Notes under the pieces: model-generated | The model's input: the letters and a program-made list of their open reading frames with translations, nothing else | The model's database searches: none | Told to the model about the DNA's origin: nothing | Assembly (NCBI GenBank): GCA_963730555.1 | Contig: CAVSSS010000031.1 | Coordinates: 310,001 to 374,000 of the forward strand | DNA: 64,000 nt | From: Roseiarcus sp963730555 | GTDB taxonomy: Bacteria > Pseudomonadota > Alphaproteobacteria > Rhizobiales > Beijerinckiaceae | Direction of reading: 5' to 3' | Translations under genes and position numbers: made by a program | Part shown: piece by piece, positions 16,703-25,476 of the stretch | Layout of the letters: each line of letters starts with the position of its first letter | Position numbering within the stretch: position 1 is the first letter of the stretch

Positions 16703-16809
16703 CTTCCTCCGCTTTGATTGGTCGCTGGGCGTCGCCGACCATACTGCGCCGCCAGAATAGCGAACAGCCCTATCATCGTTCTACGGCAGCGAGCGATCCC
16801 TTGCGGACG

Positions 16810-17113
16810 TCACGCTTTCGTGAGTCGCACGGACGATCGAACGCCGAAGGTGATGTTCTCATAGATCGTCATGGGAAACTGCGTCGGCTTCTGGAACACC
16901 ATGCCGACGCGCGAGCGCAAAAGATTGAGATCGAGGCTCGGCAAGTCGTTCTGCGTAGGGGCTGCGAGCGAATACGTAAATGATGAGCGGCAGAGCCGAC
17001 ATCGGCGCGCGAGGATCCTCGGCGAACAGGAAATTGCCAAGCACGGTGAAGATGAGCGGCGGCGTCGCCTTGCTGTGCGCCGTCCTCAAGCCTCGTATCG
17101 TGCGGCGCAGCAT
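16810..17113 (-). pseudogene. decayed pstA-pstB fragment (phosphate ABC transporter)
   Basis: Reading leftward, 17113-16980 encodes part of a PstA-like permease C-terminus (PPLIFTVLGNFLFAEDP, then PMSALPLIIYVFARSPY). A shifted frame at about 16950-16815 encodes an internal piece of the PstB ATPase around its Q-loop (RSRVGMVFQKPTQFPMTIYENITFG). Walker A, signature and Walker B regions of PstB and the first helices of PstA are absent. pstA precedes pstB in normal pst operons, so this is a contracted remnant. No intact pst genes lie in the window. Confidence 0.8.
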
Positions 17114-17135
17114 AACCAGGTCGTCGCGCTGAGCG

Positions 17136-17327
17136 TCATTTCTTCATCGGCGCATTTGTGGTTTTACGATTGGCCTCGCGCCCACCCTGCTCTTCTGGCG
17201 GGTTGGTCACGCCGTGCTTATAATCCTCGACCTCTTTGGCGTACGGCTGTCGGTCTTCTCGATCGTGCTCGTGGGGCAGGCTCGTCTGAGGCTCAGAGCC
17301 AGGTGGAGGCGTCCGCTTGGCCATCAT
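17136..17327 (-). CDS. small hydrophilic protein, 62-63 aa
   Basis: Highly charged small protein without hydrophobic segments: Pro-rich start (KRTPPPGSEPQT), a His/Asp/Arg patch (PHEHDREDRQPY) and a Lys-rich end. Two ATGs stand in tandem; the second is better spaced from the ribosome site AAGGAG, which supports real translation. Composition suggests a disordered protein. I do not recognise a family. It sits between the pst remnant and the DUF3175 gene on the same strand. Confidence 0.5.
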   Translation of the reverse strand: MMAKRTPPPGSEPQTSLPHEHDREDRQPYAKEVEDYKHGVTNPPEEQGGREANRKTTNAPMKK

Positions 17328-17401
17328 GATGCTCCTTCTCCCGCGATCGGCTCCGGAGTGCCGCCCAAGCTGACCGGGCCATGAACCTCCGTGCGGAAAA
17401 C

Positions 17402-17698
17402 TTATGTGCGACGACTGCGTCCGAACAATTCGCGCAATTTTCCTTTCGCCGCTTCGAGCGTGTGCTTTCGTTCGCCCGGCAGGTTTCGCCCCGCGCGATT
17501 GATGTAGAAGGTCAACATGGACATCGCCGACCGGAAAGCGCCCGTTTTCCGCCGATCGCTGGACTCGGCCGAGCGCTTGAGCGACGCAGCGATCTCCCCG
17601 GCGCTTTCCTTTTCGAACACTTTGGGTTCAAGATCGAGCGCGTCCGAATGCGCGGTCACATCCGCCGACCATCGGTTCTTTCCCTGGCGTTTCGGCAT
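17402..17698 (-). CDS. DUF3175 domain protein
   Basis: A 98-aa basic cytoplasmic protein that matches the pattern I know for DUF3175: an N-terminal RWSADVTAHSDALDLE, a central EIAASLKRSAE followed by Arg-rich sequence, and a conserved SAMSMLTFYINRAG with NLPGERKHTLEAAKGKLRELFG at the end. The family is widespread in soil proteobacteria and has no assigned function. The length agrees with other members. A neighbouring small hydrophilic gene lies downstream on the same strand; no operon partner suggests a role. Confidence 0.8.
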   Translation of the reverse strand: MPKRQGKNRWSADVTAHSDALDLEPKVFEKESAGEIAASLKRSAESSDRRKTGAFRSAMSMLTFYINRAGRNLPGERKHTLEAAKGKLRELFGRSRRT

Positions 17699-17796
17699 GG
17701 CCCGCTCCTTTATAGCGACGCTGACCGTCGATAACTCAAATTGCGCGAGAGGGTTCCATGGGACCGGCCCGAGAGCGGCGCCGCCTCGACCGGAAA

Positions 17797-20700
17797 TCAG
17801 CCGATTTGAATGATGTCCACCGCATCCCCAAGATGGACACGCGCATCTTCGAGGACATGCAGATGGTGCGTGAACAGGATCGGCTGGATACGGTCGCCGA
17901 TCGCCGCAAGCGCTTCGAGACCGCAGCGCGTGCGGGAATCGTCAAAGCTGGCGAAAAGGTCGTCGCCGATAAATGGCGGCGCCTCCGCGCGGGCGGCGTA
18001 GTCCTCGATATACGCAAGCCGTAGCGCCAAGTAGAGCTGATCGCGCGCCCCTTCGCTCAAATGCGCCACCGGCGCCCTCTCCCCGTTGACCCGGCAAGCT
18101 TCAAGCTTGGCCTCATCATCGTCGTAGAAGCTCTGATCCAGTCCCGTAAAGGCGCCGCCCGTCAAGGTTGCGAAGGCTTCGCCAGCGCGGGCCATCAAGG
18201 GGTCGCGTCGCTGAGCCCGGTGGTGATCGAGCGCGCCGCCGAGCAGTGCGGAAGCCGCCTTCAATACCGCCCAACGGCGGGCTGCCTCCACAAGCTCCGC
18301 CTCCGCGTTGCGGCGCTGCTGCAGCGCGGCCTCGGCTCCAATGCCGCTTTCGAATTCCCCGCGCTTCCGTTGAAGCCTATCACGTTCCGCGTAGCGATCC
18401 TTTTCCTGCTGAGCCAGGTCTTCGTTCCGGCGCTCCAGTTCCGTCAGACTTGCCATAGCGGCGTCCGGATCGAACGCGTTCATCTCCTCGATCAGCCGTG
18501 CTTCGTCGACCCCGTCGGAGAGATCGGCGAGACGGAGCCGCTGCTGATGGAGCGCCTCGGCGAGGCGGGAACGCTCAGCCTCGCGCGCCAGCAGGGTCGC
18601 CGGATCGGAGCCAGCCGGGAGCTGCGCGGCTCGCGTCGCCATTGTCTCCTTCGCCTTGTCGAAGCGAGCCCGCGCCTCGTCGAGCGCTCTCAGAGCCGTC
18701 TCCCTCAGCTCGGCCGCAGTATGACGCTTTGTTTGAGCCCTGCGCGCCGCAACAAGACGCTCGTGCAGAACACGCGCAGCCGTCTCCGCGGTGAGATCCG
18801 CAGCCGCGGGTGCGCAGCGTTGCACGAGCGCGCGGGCGTTGGTCTCGAAGTCGCTCATGTTTCGCTGGATGCCGGCGACGCGGCGCATCCGATTGCGGTG
18901 GTTTTCGCCGTCGTTGGAAGCCTTGTCCCAAGCCTCGAGCGCGGTCTCGGCCCCTTCGATCGAGACGTCGGCTTCGAGACCGAGAGCGGCGACTGCAAGG
19001 CGCCAGCGACGACGCCAATCCTCCAACTGGGCCTCGCCGGCGGCGGCTTCGGCTTTCGCTTCCTCAAGGCGCCGACCCGCTTCGGCGAACCGCGTCTTAA
19101 CGTCGCGCGATCTCTCCCAAACGCGCGTGACCTCCTCCAGGCGCCGCTCGAACCGCTCGGCTAGCCGGATGAAATCGAGTCCCTCGATCTCGCTCAATCC
19201 GGCATCAAGGCTCAGCGCTCGTAGAACCGGCTCGATGCCTCTCAGGTCCGCTTCATTCGCTTCGAGCTCGGTCCGGCGCGCAGCGAGCTTGTCGCGCACC
19301 TTCATCAATTGCTCGATGCGGCCAGACCATTCCCGCATCCTTGCGGGCGAATGTGGGGCGGCGCACACGCGTTTCCAAAGTTCTCGCCAATTCTGCTCGG
19401 TTTTCGCGACCAGCTCTGCCGCGCGCGCCTCGGCGGCCTGCGCCAAAGCATACAGGCGCGTCTGCTCGTCGAGCCGCTGGGTTTCCAGCCCGTGCTCGGC
19501 CAGACGCGCCGCATCCTCGATCGCATTGTCAGCTAAACGATCAGCCTCGCTATTGAGGCGCTCGAATTCGGCGACCTCGGCTACGAACGGGACCGGCGCC
19601 GCAGCCTCGGGCGGCGCGAATAGCGCCGCGCGCACTCGTCCCCACGCGCTCTCGCGGCGCGCCCGCGCCTCAACAATGCGGTCGGCCGTGGCCAGGGGAC
19701 GGCCAGCCGCAAGCCGTGCAAGGCGCGCGGTCGTTTGTTCGATCTCCTTTTCCACCGCCTCCTTCGCCTTCACGGCTTCACGCGCCGCACGCGAAGCCGC
19801 CTCGAATGCGTCTGCAAGTTGAGCAAGATCCTCGGAGCGCGGCATAGGGAGCCTCGCCAACGCTTCGAGGTCGGCGACTGGCGGGTCGAGTCTCGCGGCG
19901 GCGTCTGCGAGCTCGACAGTCTCGTTCGTCAGCGCGATCCGGTTGTCCGCGACCCTGCGCGCCAGCTCGGCAATCTTGCCCAGGGCGGCATATTTTTCGC
20001 GCAGCGACGTGGGATCGAGGTCCCCGCCCTGCGTTTCTCGCGTCATGCGCGCCCGCTCGAAGGATTTCTCAGCCTGCGAGACTTGATCAGCCTTCGCGTT
20101 TGCCGAGGCTTCCGTCTCGCGCCCCTGCTTGATCAGCTTGCGCGCCTCCGACTTCGCGGCTTCCGGCGGGCGCCGCGCTTCAAGTGAGCCGATGTCGGAC
20201 AATCCCAATGATCGCGCATGACGATCAAGCGCCGCAAGGAAGCCGTCAGCCTCGCGCTGAACGGCCGGAAGATCGCGCTTTGCGTCCTTGTAGCTGCCGC
20301 TCGCCTGAAACAGTTCCTCGATCGCCTCGGCATCGGCAAGCGCCGCCTCGTCAACCTCGATGCTGGCCAGATCCTGGGCAAGGCGTTCTTCTTCAACTCG
20401 CGCCCGCTCCGCTTCCTCGCGCGCGAGGCGCAATTCATCGAGCAAGTCTCGCAAGCCCTGCGCCATGCCGGGCGCTAGGACGGGCAGATCGCCAAACGAC
20501 GCCAGCGCCTCCTCCGCCTCTCGAATCGGGTTGAGGAGCGGCGCTGCACGTTTCAGCCGGCTCAACCGAGACCGTTCCATGTCGCCGGCGCGACGCGCGG
20601 CGTGAAGCCGCTCCAACTCGTGGCCAAGCTCTTCGATGTCTTTGTTGAGCTTTATCCAAGCATCGCTGCGGAGTTCCTTTTCGCGAATTGCCGCGCGTGC

Positions 20701-21273
20701 GGCGTTGAAGCGCTCGAGCGCCTGGTAGAAACGGCGGTCTTTGCTGGCGCGCGGGGCGAAAACACCGTCCGCTTCGCCTTCGAGCGAGCGACGCAGTTCG
20801 GCGAGACCCCGCAGGCCGGACGCCGCCGCCAACAGGCTCGCGCCAACGTCGCCGTCCGCCTGCAACATTTCCTCGCCGCCGGCTCGCAACTTCGCCGCGT
20901 CCAGTCCGAACGACCGCTCGAACACTTCCTTGCTGAGCCCACCGAGAAACGGGGCCAGCGCGTCGTCAGGCAGCGGATCGCCGGCGCCGTCCAGGAGCGT
21001 CATCCTGCGCCCCTTGCGCCGCCAGAACTTGAGCGAGCGGCCACTGGCGGTCGCGATCTCTGCGCCGACGCGCAAAAACTCGCCGCGGAAGCGAGACACA
21101 TATTGCGTCCGCTCCGGCACGCCGAAAAGGAGCGCGCCGACGGCGGCGAGCGCGGTCGATTTGCCCGCTTCGTTCGGCCCATAGACGACATGCAGCCGGG
21201 CGTCCTGACGGAAAGCGATCCGCAGATCGGCGAAGGCTCCGAACTTCTCCAGCTCGAGGCTGAGAAGCCGCAC
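17797..21273 (-). CDS. SMC/Rad50-like ATPase, YhaN type
   Basis: A 1158-aa ATPase of the SbcC/Rad50 class. The N-terminal half-site has Walker A at residues 32-40 (GPNEAGKST). A long Arg/Glu/Ala-rich coiled coil fills the middle. The C-terminus has the signature (HLSEGARDQLYLALRLAY) and the Walker B region (PFIGDDLFASFDDSRT). In the related B. subtilis YhaN and YhaO the ATPase works with a phosphoesterase; here the partner gene ends 6 bases upstream on the same strand. The pair probably processes DNA ends or branched DNA in repair. No zinc hook (CxxC) is evident mid-protein, which fits YhaN rather than SbcC. Confidence 0.88.
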   Translation of the reverse strand: MRLLSLELEKFGAFADLRIAFRQDARLHVVYGPNEAGKSTALAAVGALLFGVPERTQYVSRFRGEFLRVGAEIATASGRSLKFWRRKGRRMTLLDGAGDPLPDDALAPFLGGLSKEVFERSFGLDAAKLRAGGEEMLQADGDVGASLLAAASGLRGLAELRRSLEGEADGVFAPRASKDRRFYQALERFNAARAAIREKELRSDAWIKLNKDIEELGHELERLHAARRAGDMERSRLSRLKRAAPLLNPIREAEEALASFGDLPVLAPGMAQGLRDLLDELRLAREEAERARVEEERLAQDLASIEVDEAALADAEAIEELFQASGSYKDAKRDLPAVQREADGFLAALDRHARSLGLSDIGSLEARRPPEAAKSEARKLIKQGRETEASANAKADQVSQAEKSFERARMTRETQGGDLDPTSLREKYAALGKIAELARRVADNRIALTNETVELADAAARLDPPVADLEALARLPMPRSEDLAQLADAFEAASRAAREAVKAKEAVEKEIEQTTARLARLAAGRPLATADRIVEARARRESAWGRVRAALFAPPEAAAPVPFVAEVAEFERLNSEADRLADNAIEDAARLAEHGLETQRLDEQTRLYALAQAAEARAAELVAKTEQNWRELWKRVCAAPHSPARMREWSGRIEQLMKVRDKLAARRTELEANEADLRGIEPVLRALSLDAGLSEIEGLDFIRLAERFERRLEEVTRVWERSRDVKTRFAEAGRRLEEAKAEAAAGEAQLEDWRRRWRLAVAALGLEADVSIEGAETALEAWDKASNDGENHRNRMRRVAGIQRNMSDFETNARALVQRCAPAAADLTAETAARVLHERLVAARRAQTKRHTAAELRETALRALDEARARFDKAKETMATRAAQLPAGSDPATLLAREAERSRLAEALHQQRLRLADLSDGVDEARLIEEMNAFDPDAAMASLTELERRNEDLAQQEKDRYAERDRLQRKRGEFESGIGAEAALQQRRNAEAELVEAARRWAVLKAASALLGGALDHHRAQRRDPLMARAGEAFATLTGGAFTGLDQSFYDDDEAKLEACRVNGERAPVAHLSEGARDQLYLALRLAYIEDYAARAEAPPFIGDDLFASFDDSRTRCGLEALAAIGDRIQPILFTHHLHVLEDARVHLGDAVDIIQIG

Positions 21274-21279
21274 GGCGCG

Positions 21280-22509
21280 TCAGGCCTGCGCCGAGCGGCC
21301 CAGCGCCAGCGCTCGAGCTTCCGTCAGGATGGAATCGAGGTCGAGCGCTGCGCTCGCGTCCTCCGCCATCCCTCCGGGAAGCTTGTCCTGGACCGTCTTG
21401 ACGAGATCGGCCACTCGCGCCCGCAGTGCGGCGTCCGCCTCGCATTTCTGCAACGCCACGGCCAAATCGATTTCCGCTAGCGCGGCATCGCCGGCCGGAA
21501 GCCGCAGCTGCGCCGTTTCTATGCGCAACCGTTCGAGCCAGATATCGTCGGCGCACCGCTGCGCCGCCGCCTCCACCTCGTCGCGTAAGCGGTCCCGATC
21601 CGCGATGAGCCGCCCATGCAATTTCGTCGCGCCCGTCAAGATAACCCGCACCGCAAGCAACCGCCCTTCCGCCGTTTCGGCATGCGGGCGCACTTCCGCC
21701 TCAACCGCGCGAAGAAGCTCGGTCTCATCGCCGTGACGCGTTGCGTCAATGAAGACCTCCGCCCAGCGCGCGTGGTCCGTCAAAACGCGCCTCACCTCCG
21801 ATACAACCCCGTCCGCAACCTCCACAATGACCGCGCCTCTTCCTCCGCATTCTCTGATGCTGCGGCCCTGGAGATTGCCGGGATAGACGATCCATGGATC
21901 GCGCGAGACGATTTCGAAGGCGTGGACATGGCCGAGCGCCCAATAATCGTAGCCGCGCGCGGCGAGATCATGAGCCGTGCAAGGCGCATAGTTCTCGTGG
22001 CCTGTGCGCCCGCAGGCGGTATGCAAGACGCCGAGATTGAACCAGCCGGCTACGGGTTCCGGATAGTCGACAGCATAATTCTCAACCACCTCACGGTGCG
22101 GGAAACCGCGCCCGTGCAGCGCAACGCGCAGATCCTTGACGCGGTGGGTCTCCGGCCGCCTTGTCGAAAACTCAAAAACGTTCTCCGGCCAAGTCAGGGA
22201 TTTGGTGACGAGGCTTTCAGCGTCATGATTGCCCCGCAAGAGGAATGTTGGAACGCCGCGATTTGAGAGACGAGCCAATTGCCGGTTCAGGAAAAGGGCA
22301 ATTGAGGCGTCCTTCCACTCGCCATCGAAAACGTCGCCGGCGATCACCACAAACGAAACGTCCTCCTCCAACGCCTTCGTGACAAGATCTTCGAATGCGC
22401 TCCGGCTTGCCCTGGCGAAGCGCGCGGCAACCTCGTCATCCTTCTGCGCAAGGCCGAGGAACGGACTTCCAAGGTGCAGATCGGCGGCGTGCAGGAAGCG
22501 AAAATTCAT
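21280..22509 (-). CDS. DNA repair exonuclease, YhaO/SbcD-type metallophosphoesterase
   Basis: Calcineurin-like nuclease partner of the downstream ATPase. Metal-binding motifs of the Mre11/SbcD fold are in order: HAADLHLGSPF at residues 7-17, VIAGDVFDGEW, LRGNHDAES, and later LGHVHAFE. The 409-aa length fits YhaO. The C-terminal third is helical and likely docks on the ATPase coiled coil. Its ATG overlaps by 4 nt the stop of a short frame that encodes a second, truncated YhaO N-terminus. Confidence 0.9.
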   Translation of the reverse strand: MNFRFLHAADLHLGSPFLGLAQKDDEVAARFARASRSAFEDLVTKALEEDVSFVVIAGDVFDGEWKDASIALFLNRQLARLSNRGVPTFLLRGNHDAESLVTKSLTWPENVFEFSTRRPETHRVKDLRVALHGRGFPHREVVENYAVDYPEPVAGWFNLGVLHTACGRTGHENYAPCTAHDLAARGYDYWALGHVHAFEIVSRDPWIVYPGNLQGRSIRECGGRGAVIVEVADGVVSEVRRVLTDHARWAEVFIDATRHGDETELLRAVEAEVRPHAETAEGRLLAVRVILTGATKLHGRLIADRDRLRDEVEAAAQRCADDIWLERLRIETAQLRLPAGDAALAEIDLAVALQKCEADAALRARVADLVKTVQDKLPGGMAEDASAALDLDSILTEARALALGRSAQA

Positions 22510-22640
22510 TCAAGAGCCGCGACAAAGGCTCTTCGCGTCGCCCCGCCGATCAGCGCGGCCAGCTCTGGGTCGCGCAGCGCCAGCGTCGCCAGCGGCGAAT
22601 CGAGGTGGACGTCAGCGGTATGAACGAATCGGAAGGCCAT
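22506..22640 (-). pseudogene. truncated N-terminus of a second YhaO-like nuclease
   Basis: Starting at the ATG at 22640 the frame encodes 44 residues (FRFVHTADVHLDSPLATL, then RDPELAALIGGATRRAFV) that are clearly the first metal motif and following helix of a metallophosphoesterase of the YhaO class. It then stops at a TGA overlapping the ATG of the intact nuclease. It is not a close duplicate of its neighbour (HTADVHLDSPLA against HAADLHLGSPFL), so it is a relic of a different paralogue. Short translated leaders remain possible. Confidence 0.75.
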
Positions 22641-22795
22641 AGCCTTGCCTGAGCTAAACTCCGAAATGGGCAAAGTCACGCCGGTCGTCCTGATCGCAGT
22701 GGATAAGCCGCTCTTGTCGCTGCGAGCGCGTTCAGGCATAGACCCGCGGTTGAGCAGGCGGCCAGCCGCCTGCGTTACTTGGAGCAGGACCGGAC

Positions 22796-24109
22796 TTGTT
22801 GGACAGCCAGCGAAACGGCGTGGCGCGCGACAGAATCGAAAACGAAAAGCTGGTTCGCCTCAACCGATCGCTGCACGCGGCCTGGCGCGACGCCGTCCGC
22901 ACGCCGTGGCGGAACCTGCGGCGCCGGCTGCGCGACGCGCTGCCTGTGTCGAGCGAGGGCGTGCCAGTCGCTCTCGACGAGGCGACAAATCTTACTGTTG
23001 TCCCCTATGAGCAACGCTTGCCGCCCCCGCTCTCGCGATGCGAGGTCGTCGCGCCGGCGCAGTACCAAACCCGGCTGCATCCGCTCAGCGTCAATTCGAC
23101 GAATGCGGAGCACGTCCACTATATCGATCATGCCGTCCATGCGCCGGCGATGACGCTCGAGCATCTCGTCGATCAATACTGGTTTCCGGCGTTTGGTCTC
23201 CTCATTTCGCCAGAGGGCCGTGTCTGGCGCCACTCGTTCATCGTCCCGTTTCGAGAGGGATACCTGTCGTCGATCAAGGCGATCGTCGAGCGGACCGCGG
23301 CGGACGGGACGCGCGAGCGCCGGCTCCATCTCGAACGGCTCGCGCGGGCGCCTCGTATCGCCGGCGAGCATCTGCTGATCGCCGGTTCGGACAAGCACAA
23401 TTACGGCCACTATCTGCACGACATCGTGCCGCTGATCGATCTCGGCGCGAGAATGCGCGCGCCAATGCTGACGTGGACTCTGCGCCCTTGGCAGCGGGCT
23501 CTGATCGCCCGGCTCGAGGTCCCGCACGGCCTCATCCGTGAGCTGAGGCCAAGGCCGGTCTTTCTTGAACATGCGGTCACCTCGAACAGGTTCACGGGGC
23601 TCAGCAGCCAGAATGCGCATCCGCAGAGCCGAGAAGCGTTCGCGCGCATTCTCACGAATGTGCGGAAGCACGCGCCTGCGACGAGCACGCCGCCGCGCGT
23701 GCTCATTTGCCGAAGTCCGTCAAACAGCCGAAACGTCATCAACCGGGCGGCGATGATCGAGGCGCTCAAGGCGCTTGGTTTTGTTGCGATCCAGCCGGAC
23801 AAGCTCAAGTTCGACGAACAGGCGCTGCTCTTCGCCCAGGCGAAAATCATCGTGTGCGAGTTCGGCGCCGCCCTGTCGAACGCCTACTTCTGTCCGCCGG
23901 ATACAAAGATCATCGAGATCATCGCCGAGGGCCAGCACGATCCATGGTCCTCGCATTTCTGCGCGATGCTGGGGCTCGAACATATCGTGCTGTTCCAGCG
24001 CCAGTCCGCAGAGGTCCTGGCCAGCGTGCCTCGGCATGTGAAGGACTCGACTTTCTCTTACGCGGTCGACATCCCGAAGCTGGTCGAGACCGTGAGGGCG
24101 CTGATTTGA
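22796..24109 (+). CDS. glycosyltransferase family 61 (DUF563) protein
   Basis: A 437-aa cytoplasmic protein; no signal peptide or membrane helices. The C-terminal half has the GT61 pattern: RVLICRSPSNSRNVIN, a helix ending LKALGFVAIQPDKL, then QALLFAQAKIIVCEFGAALSNAYF and PPDTKIIEII. The middle has HNYGHYLHDIVPLIDLG, typical of the N-terminal domain. GT61 enzymes transfer sugars during polysaccharide or protein glycosylation; the acceptor here is unknown. The start is probably a TTG at 22796 or 22799, preceded by GGAGCAGGA; a GTG at 22820 is the alternative. No neighbouring polysaccharide genes support a specific pathway. Confidence 0.82.
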   Translation: MLDSQRNGVARDRIENEKLVRLNRSLHAAWRDAVRTPWRNLRRRLRDALPVSSEGVPVALDEATNLTVVPYEQRLPPPLSRCEVVAPAQYQTRLHPLSVNSTNAEHVHYIDHAVHAPAMTLEHLVDQYWFPAFGLLISPEGRVWRHSFIVPFREGYLSSIKAIVERTAADGTRERRLHLERLARAPRIAGEHLLIAGSDKHNYGHYLHDIVPLIDLGARMRAPMLTWTLRPWQRALIARLEVPHGLIRELRPRPVFLEHAVTSNRFTGLSSQNAHPQSREAFARILTNVRKHAPATSTPPRVLICRSPSNSRNVINRAAMIEALKALGFVAIQPDKLKFDEQALLFAQAKIIVCEFGAALSNAYFCPPDTKIIEIIAEGQHDPWSSHFCAMLGLEHIVLFQRQSAEVLASVPRHVKDSTFSYAVDIPKLVETVRALI

Positions 24110-24211
24110 ATAGGGCGAATAGAGCGCGGTTTCGAATCGGCCCCGTCTCTCCGGAACGAAGGCTGCCTCGAACGCATTGAAATGCGCAATTGCGGCAGGG
24201 GTGGTTCGCCT

Positions 24212-24936
24212 ATGCAAGTCAAATATCGCTCATTCACTCCAGGCCTCAATCCACGGCGCACCAAGCTCGAAGTCCCTGGCTGGGGCGGCGAACGCCAGCC
24301 CCGGAAAAACGGTTCGATGGAACAAGCCTGGCATTGCCTCCCGTTTTCGGAAGGCGCTCGTTACGGGATCGAATTGTTTTACCCGTATGAGAACGAACTG
24401 CGCGTGAGCGTGAGCGAGGGCAAGCTGGGCCTTGAGGGCGATTTCGGCCCCCCGCCGGAAGGACAGGGCGGCCAATGGCCGCCGTTCCGACCTTTCGGCG
24501 ATCTCTACTACACCTACCAGCTGTCGCTTGACCTCAAGGTCGAGGAAGGTTGGGCGGTTCGCACCGAGCCGCACCCGCGCTTCTACACTGACCCTACGGA
24601 CACCACTCCGATCGCCGTCCCGGCGCTCATCCGCCGGTGGTGGCCGATGATCTTTTTTTGGTGTTCAAATCGCCGCCCGAGGGCAAGACACACATTTTTC
24701 GGCCGGGCGAGCCGTTCGCCCAAATTCTGGTCCTTCCGGAGGAGGCGACGTTCGACCTCGTCCCGATGTCGGACGAGGAGGCCGCCGAGCGCGAATTGCA
24801 GTCGCGGCGCATCTACCAGAGCCGCGCCAACCTATCCGCCGAGACGCAATGGACCTCGGCGACAAACACGGTTTTCGACGGCACATACCGCCACATTCTC
24901 GGCGCTGCGAGCGAGCGGGCTAAGCAGCGCCGCTAA
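24212..24936 (+). CDS. DUF6065-like hypothetical protein, frame broken at a T run
   Basis: Two overlapping frames form one protein of about 240 aa. The first runs from ATG 24212 (MQVKYRSFTPGLNP) through EQAWHCLPFSEGARYGIELFYPYE and FYTDPTDTTPIAVPALIRRWWPMIFF. The second continues LVFKSPPEGKTHIFRPGEPFAQILV to the stop at 24936. They join if one T is added to the seven-T run at 24653-24659. The pattern of a CLP motif followed by GIELFYPYE recalls DUF6065, but that is from memory. The break may be a sequencing indel, a real mutation or homopolymer phase variation. Confidence 0.6.
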
Positions 24937-24968
24937 CCGGAGCCGCGTTCCTCAACACCATCAGGGCC

Positions 24969-24995
24969 AGCGCGCGTCGCTCTTGGACGCGCGCT
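24969..24995. terminator. hairpin between convergent genes
   Basis: A perfect 10-bp stem (AGCGCGCGTC and GACGCGCGCT) closes a 7-base loop. It lies between the ends of the DUF6065-like gene and the poly-His gene, which face each other, so it may terminate transcription both ways. No T run follows, so intrinsic activity is uncertain. Confidence 0.5.
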
Positions 24996-25008
24996 TAGAG
25001 TCACGATC

Positions 25009-25323
25009 TCAATAGTAGTGATGATGGTAGTGGTGGTGATAGTGATGATGATAATAATGATGATGATGGTGATGATGATGGTGATGGTGATGATATTGCG
25101 CCATTACAATGGGCTTTTCTTCAACCACAGCAGCGTCACTGCGCTCGTCCTCAGCGCGCAGAACCTTCTCCGCATTCGGAATGGGGTCCAACAACTCGGC
25201 GAACGACTGGGCGGGTTGTAACAGGTTGGCCTCGTCTACCACGGGCGTGGCGAATGCCTGAGAGCCGCCAAGGAGCGCCAACGCCGAGGCCCCGCCGAGC
25301 AGGCTGATAATGGTCTTGTCCAA
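25009..25323 (-). CDS. secreted protein with poly-His/Tyr C-terminal tail
   Basis: A 104-aa exported protein. The N-terminus is a Sec signal peptide (hydrophobic ISLLGGASALALLGG, cleavage near AFATP). An acidic middle segment follows. The last 29 residues hold 12 consecutive His, Tyr-Tyr, then His-His-His-Tyr repeated, 21 His in all, ending Tyr-Tyr. CAT and CAC codons are mixed, so it is not a pure codon expansion. Such tails bind divalent metals (Ni, Zn, Cu, Co), so a periplasmic metal store or buffer is the likeliest role, but no metal transporter gene is adjacent. The opposite strand reads Met/Val-rich and is a shadow. Confidence 0.75.
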   Translation of the reverse strand: MDKTIISLLGGASALALLGGSQAFATPVVDEANLLQPAQSFAELLDPIPNAEKVLRAEDERSDAAVVEEKPIVMAQYHHHHHHHHHHHHYYHHHYHHHYHHHYY

Positions 25324-25476
25324 GTTCGTGTCCTTCCCCTAGTAACGAGAGATCGGAGGCATAACGAAGATGTGGCGCAAAGAGTTCCAATTTAAGGCGA
25401 CTCAGTCGCAACTTCTCCCTCGCGTCGCCTTGTCCGTTTCTCCGGATCGATTCCGTGGGTGCGCCCTCAACCCGTT

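Noticed and set aside
25018..25221. Met/Val-rich plus-strand frame opposite the poly-His gene
   Set aside because: It is the complement of His codons (ATG/GTG), not a protein.
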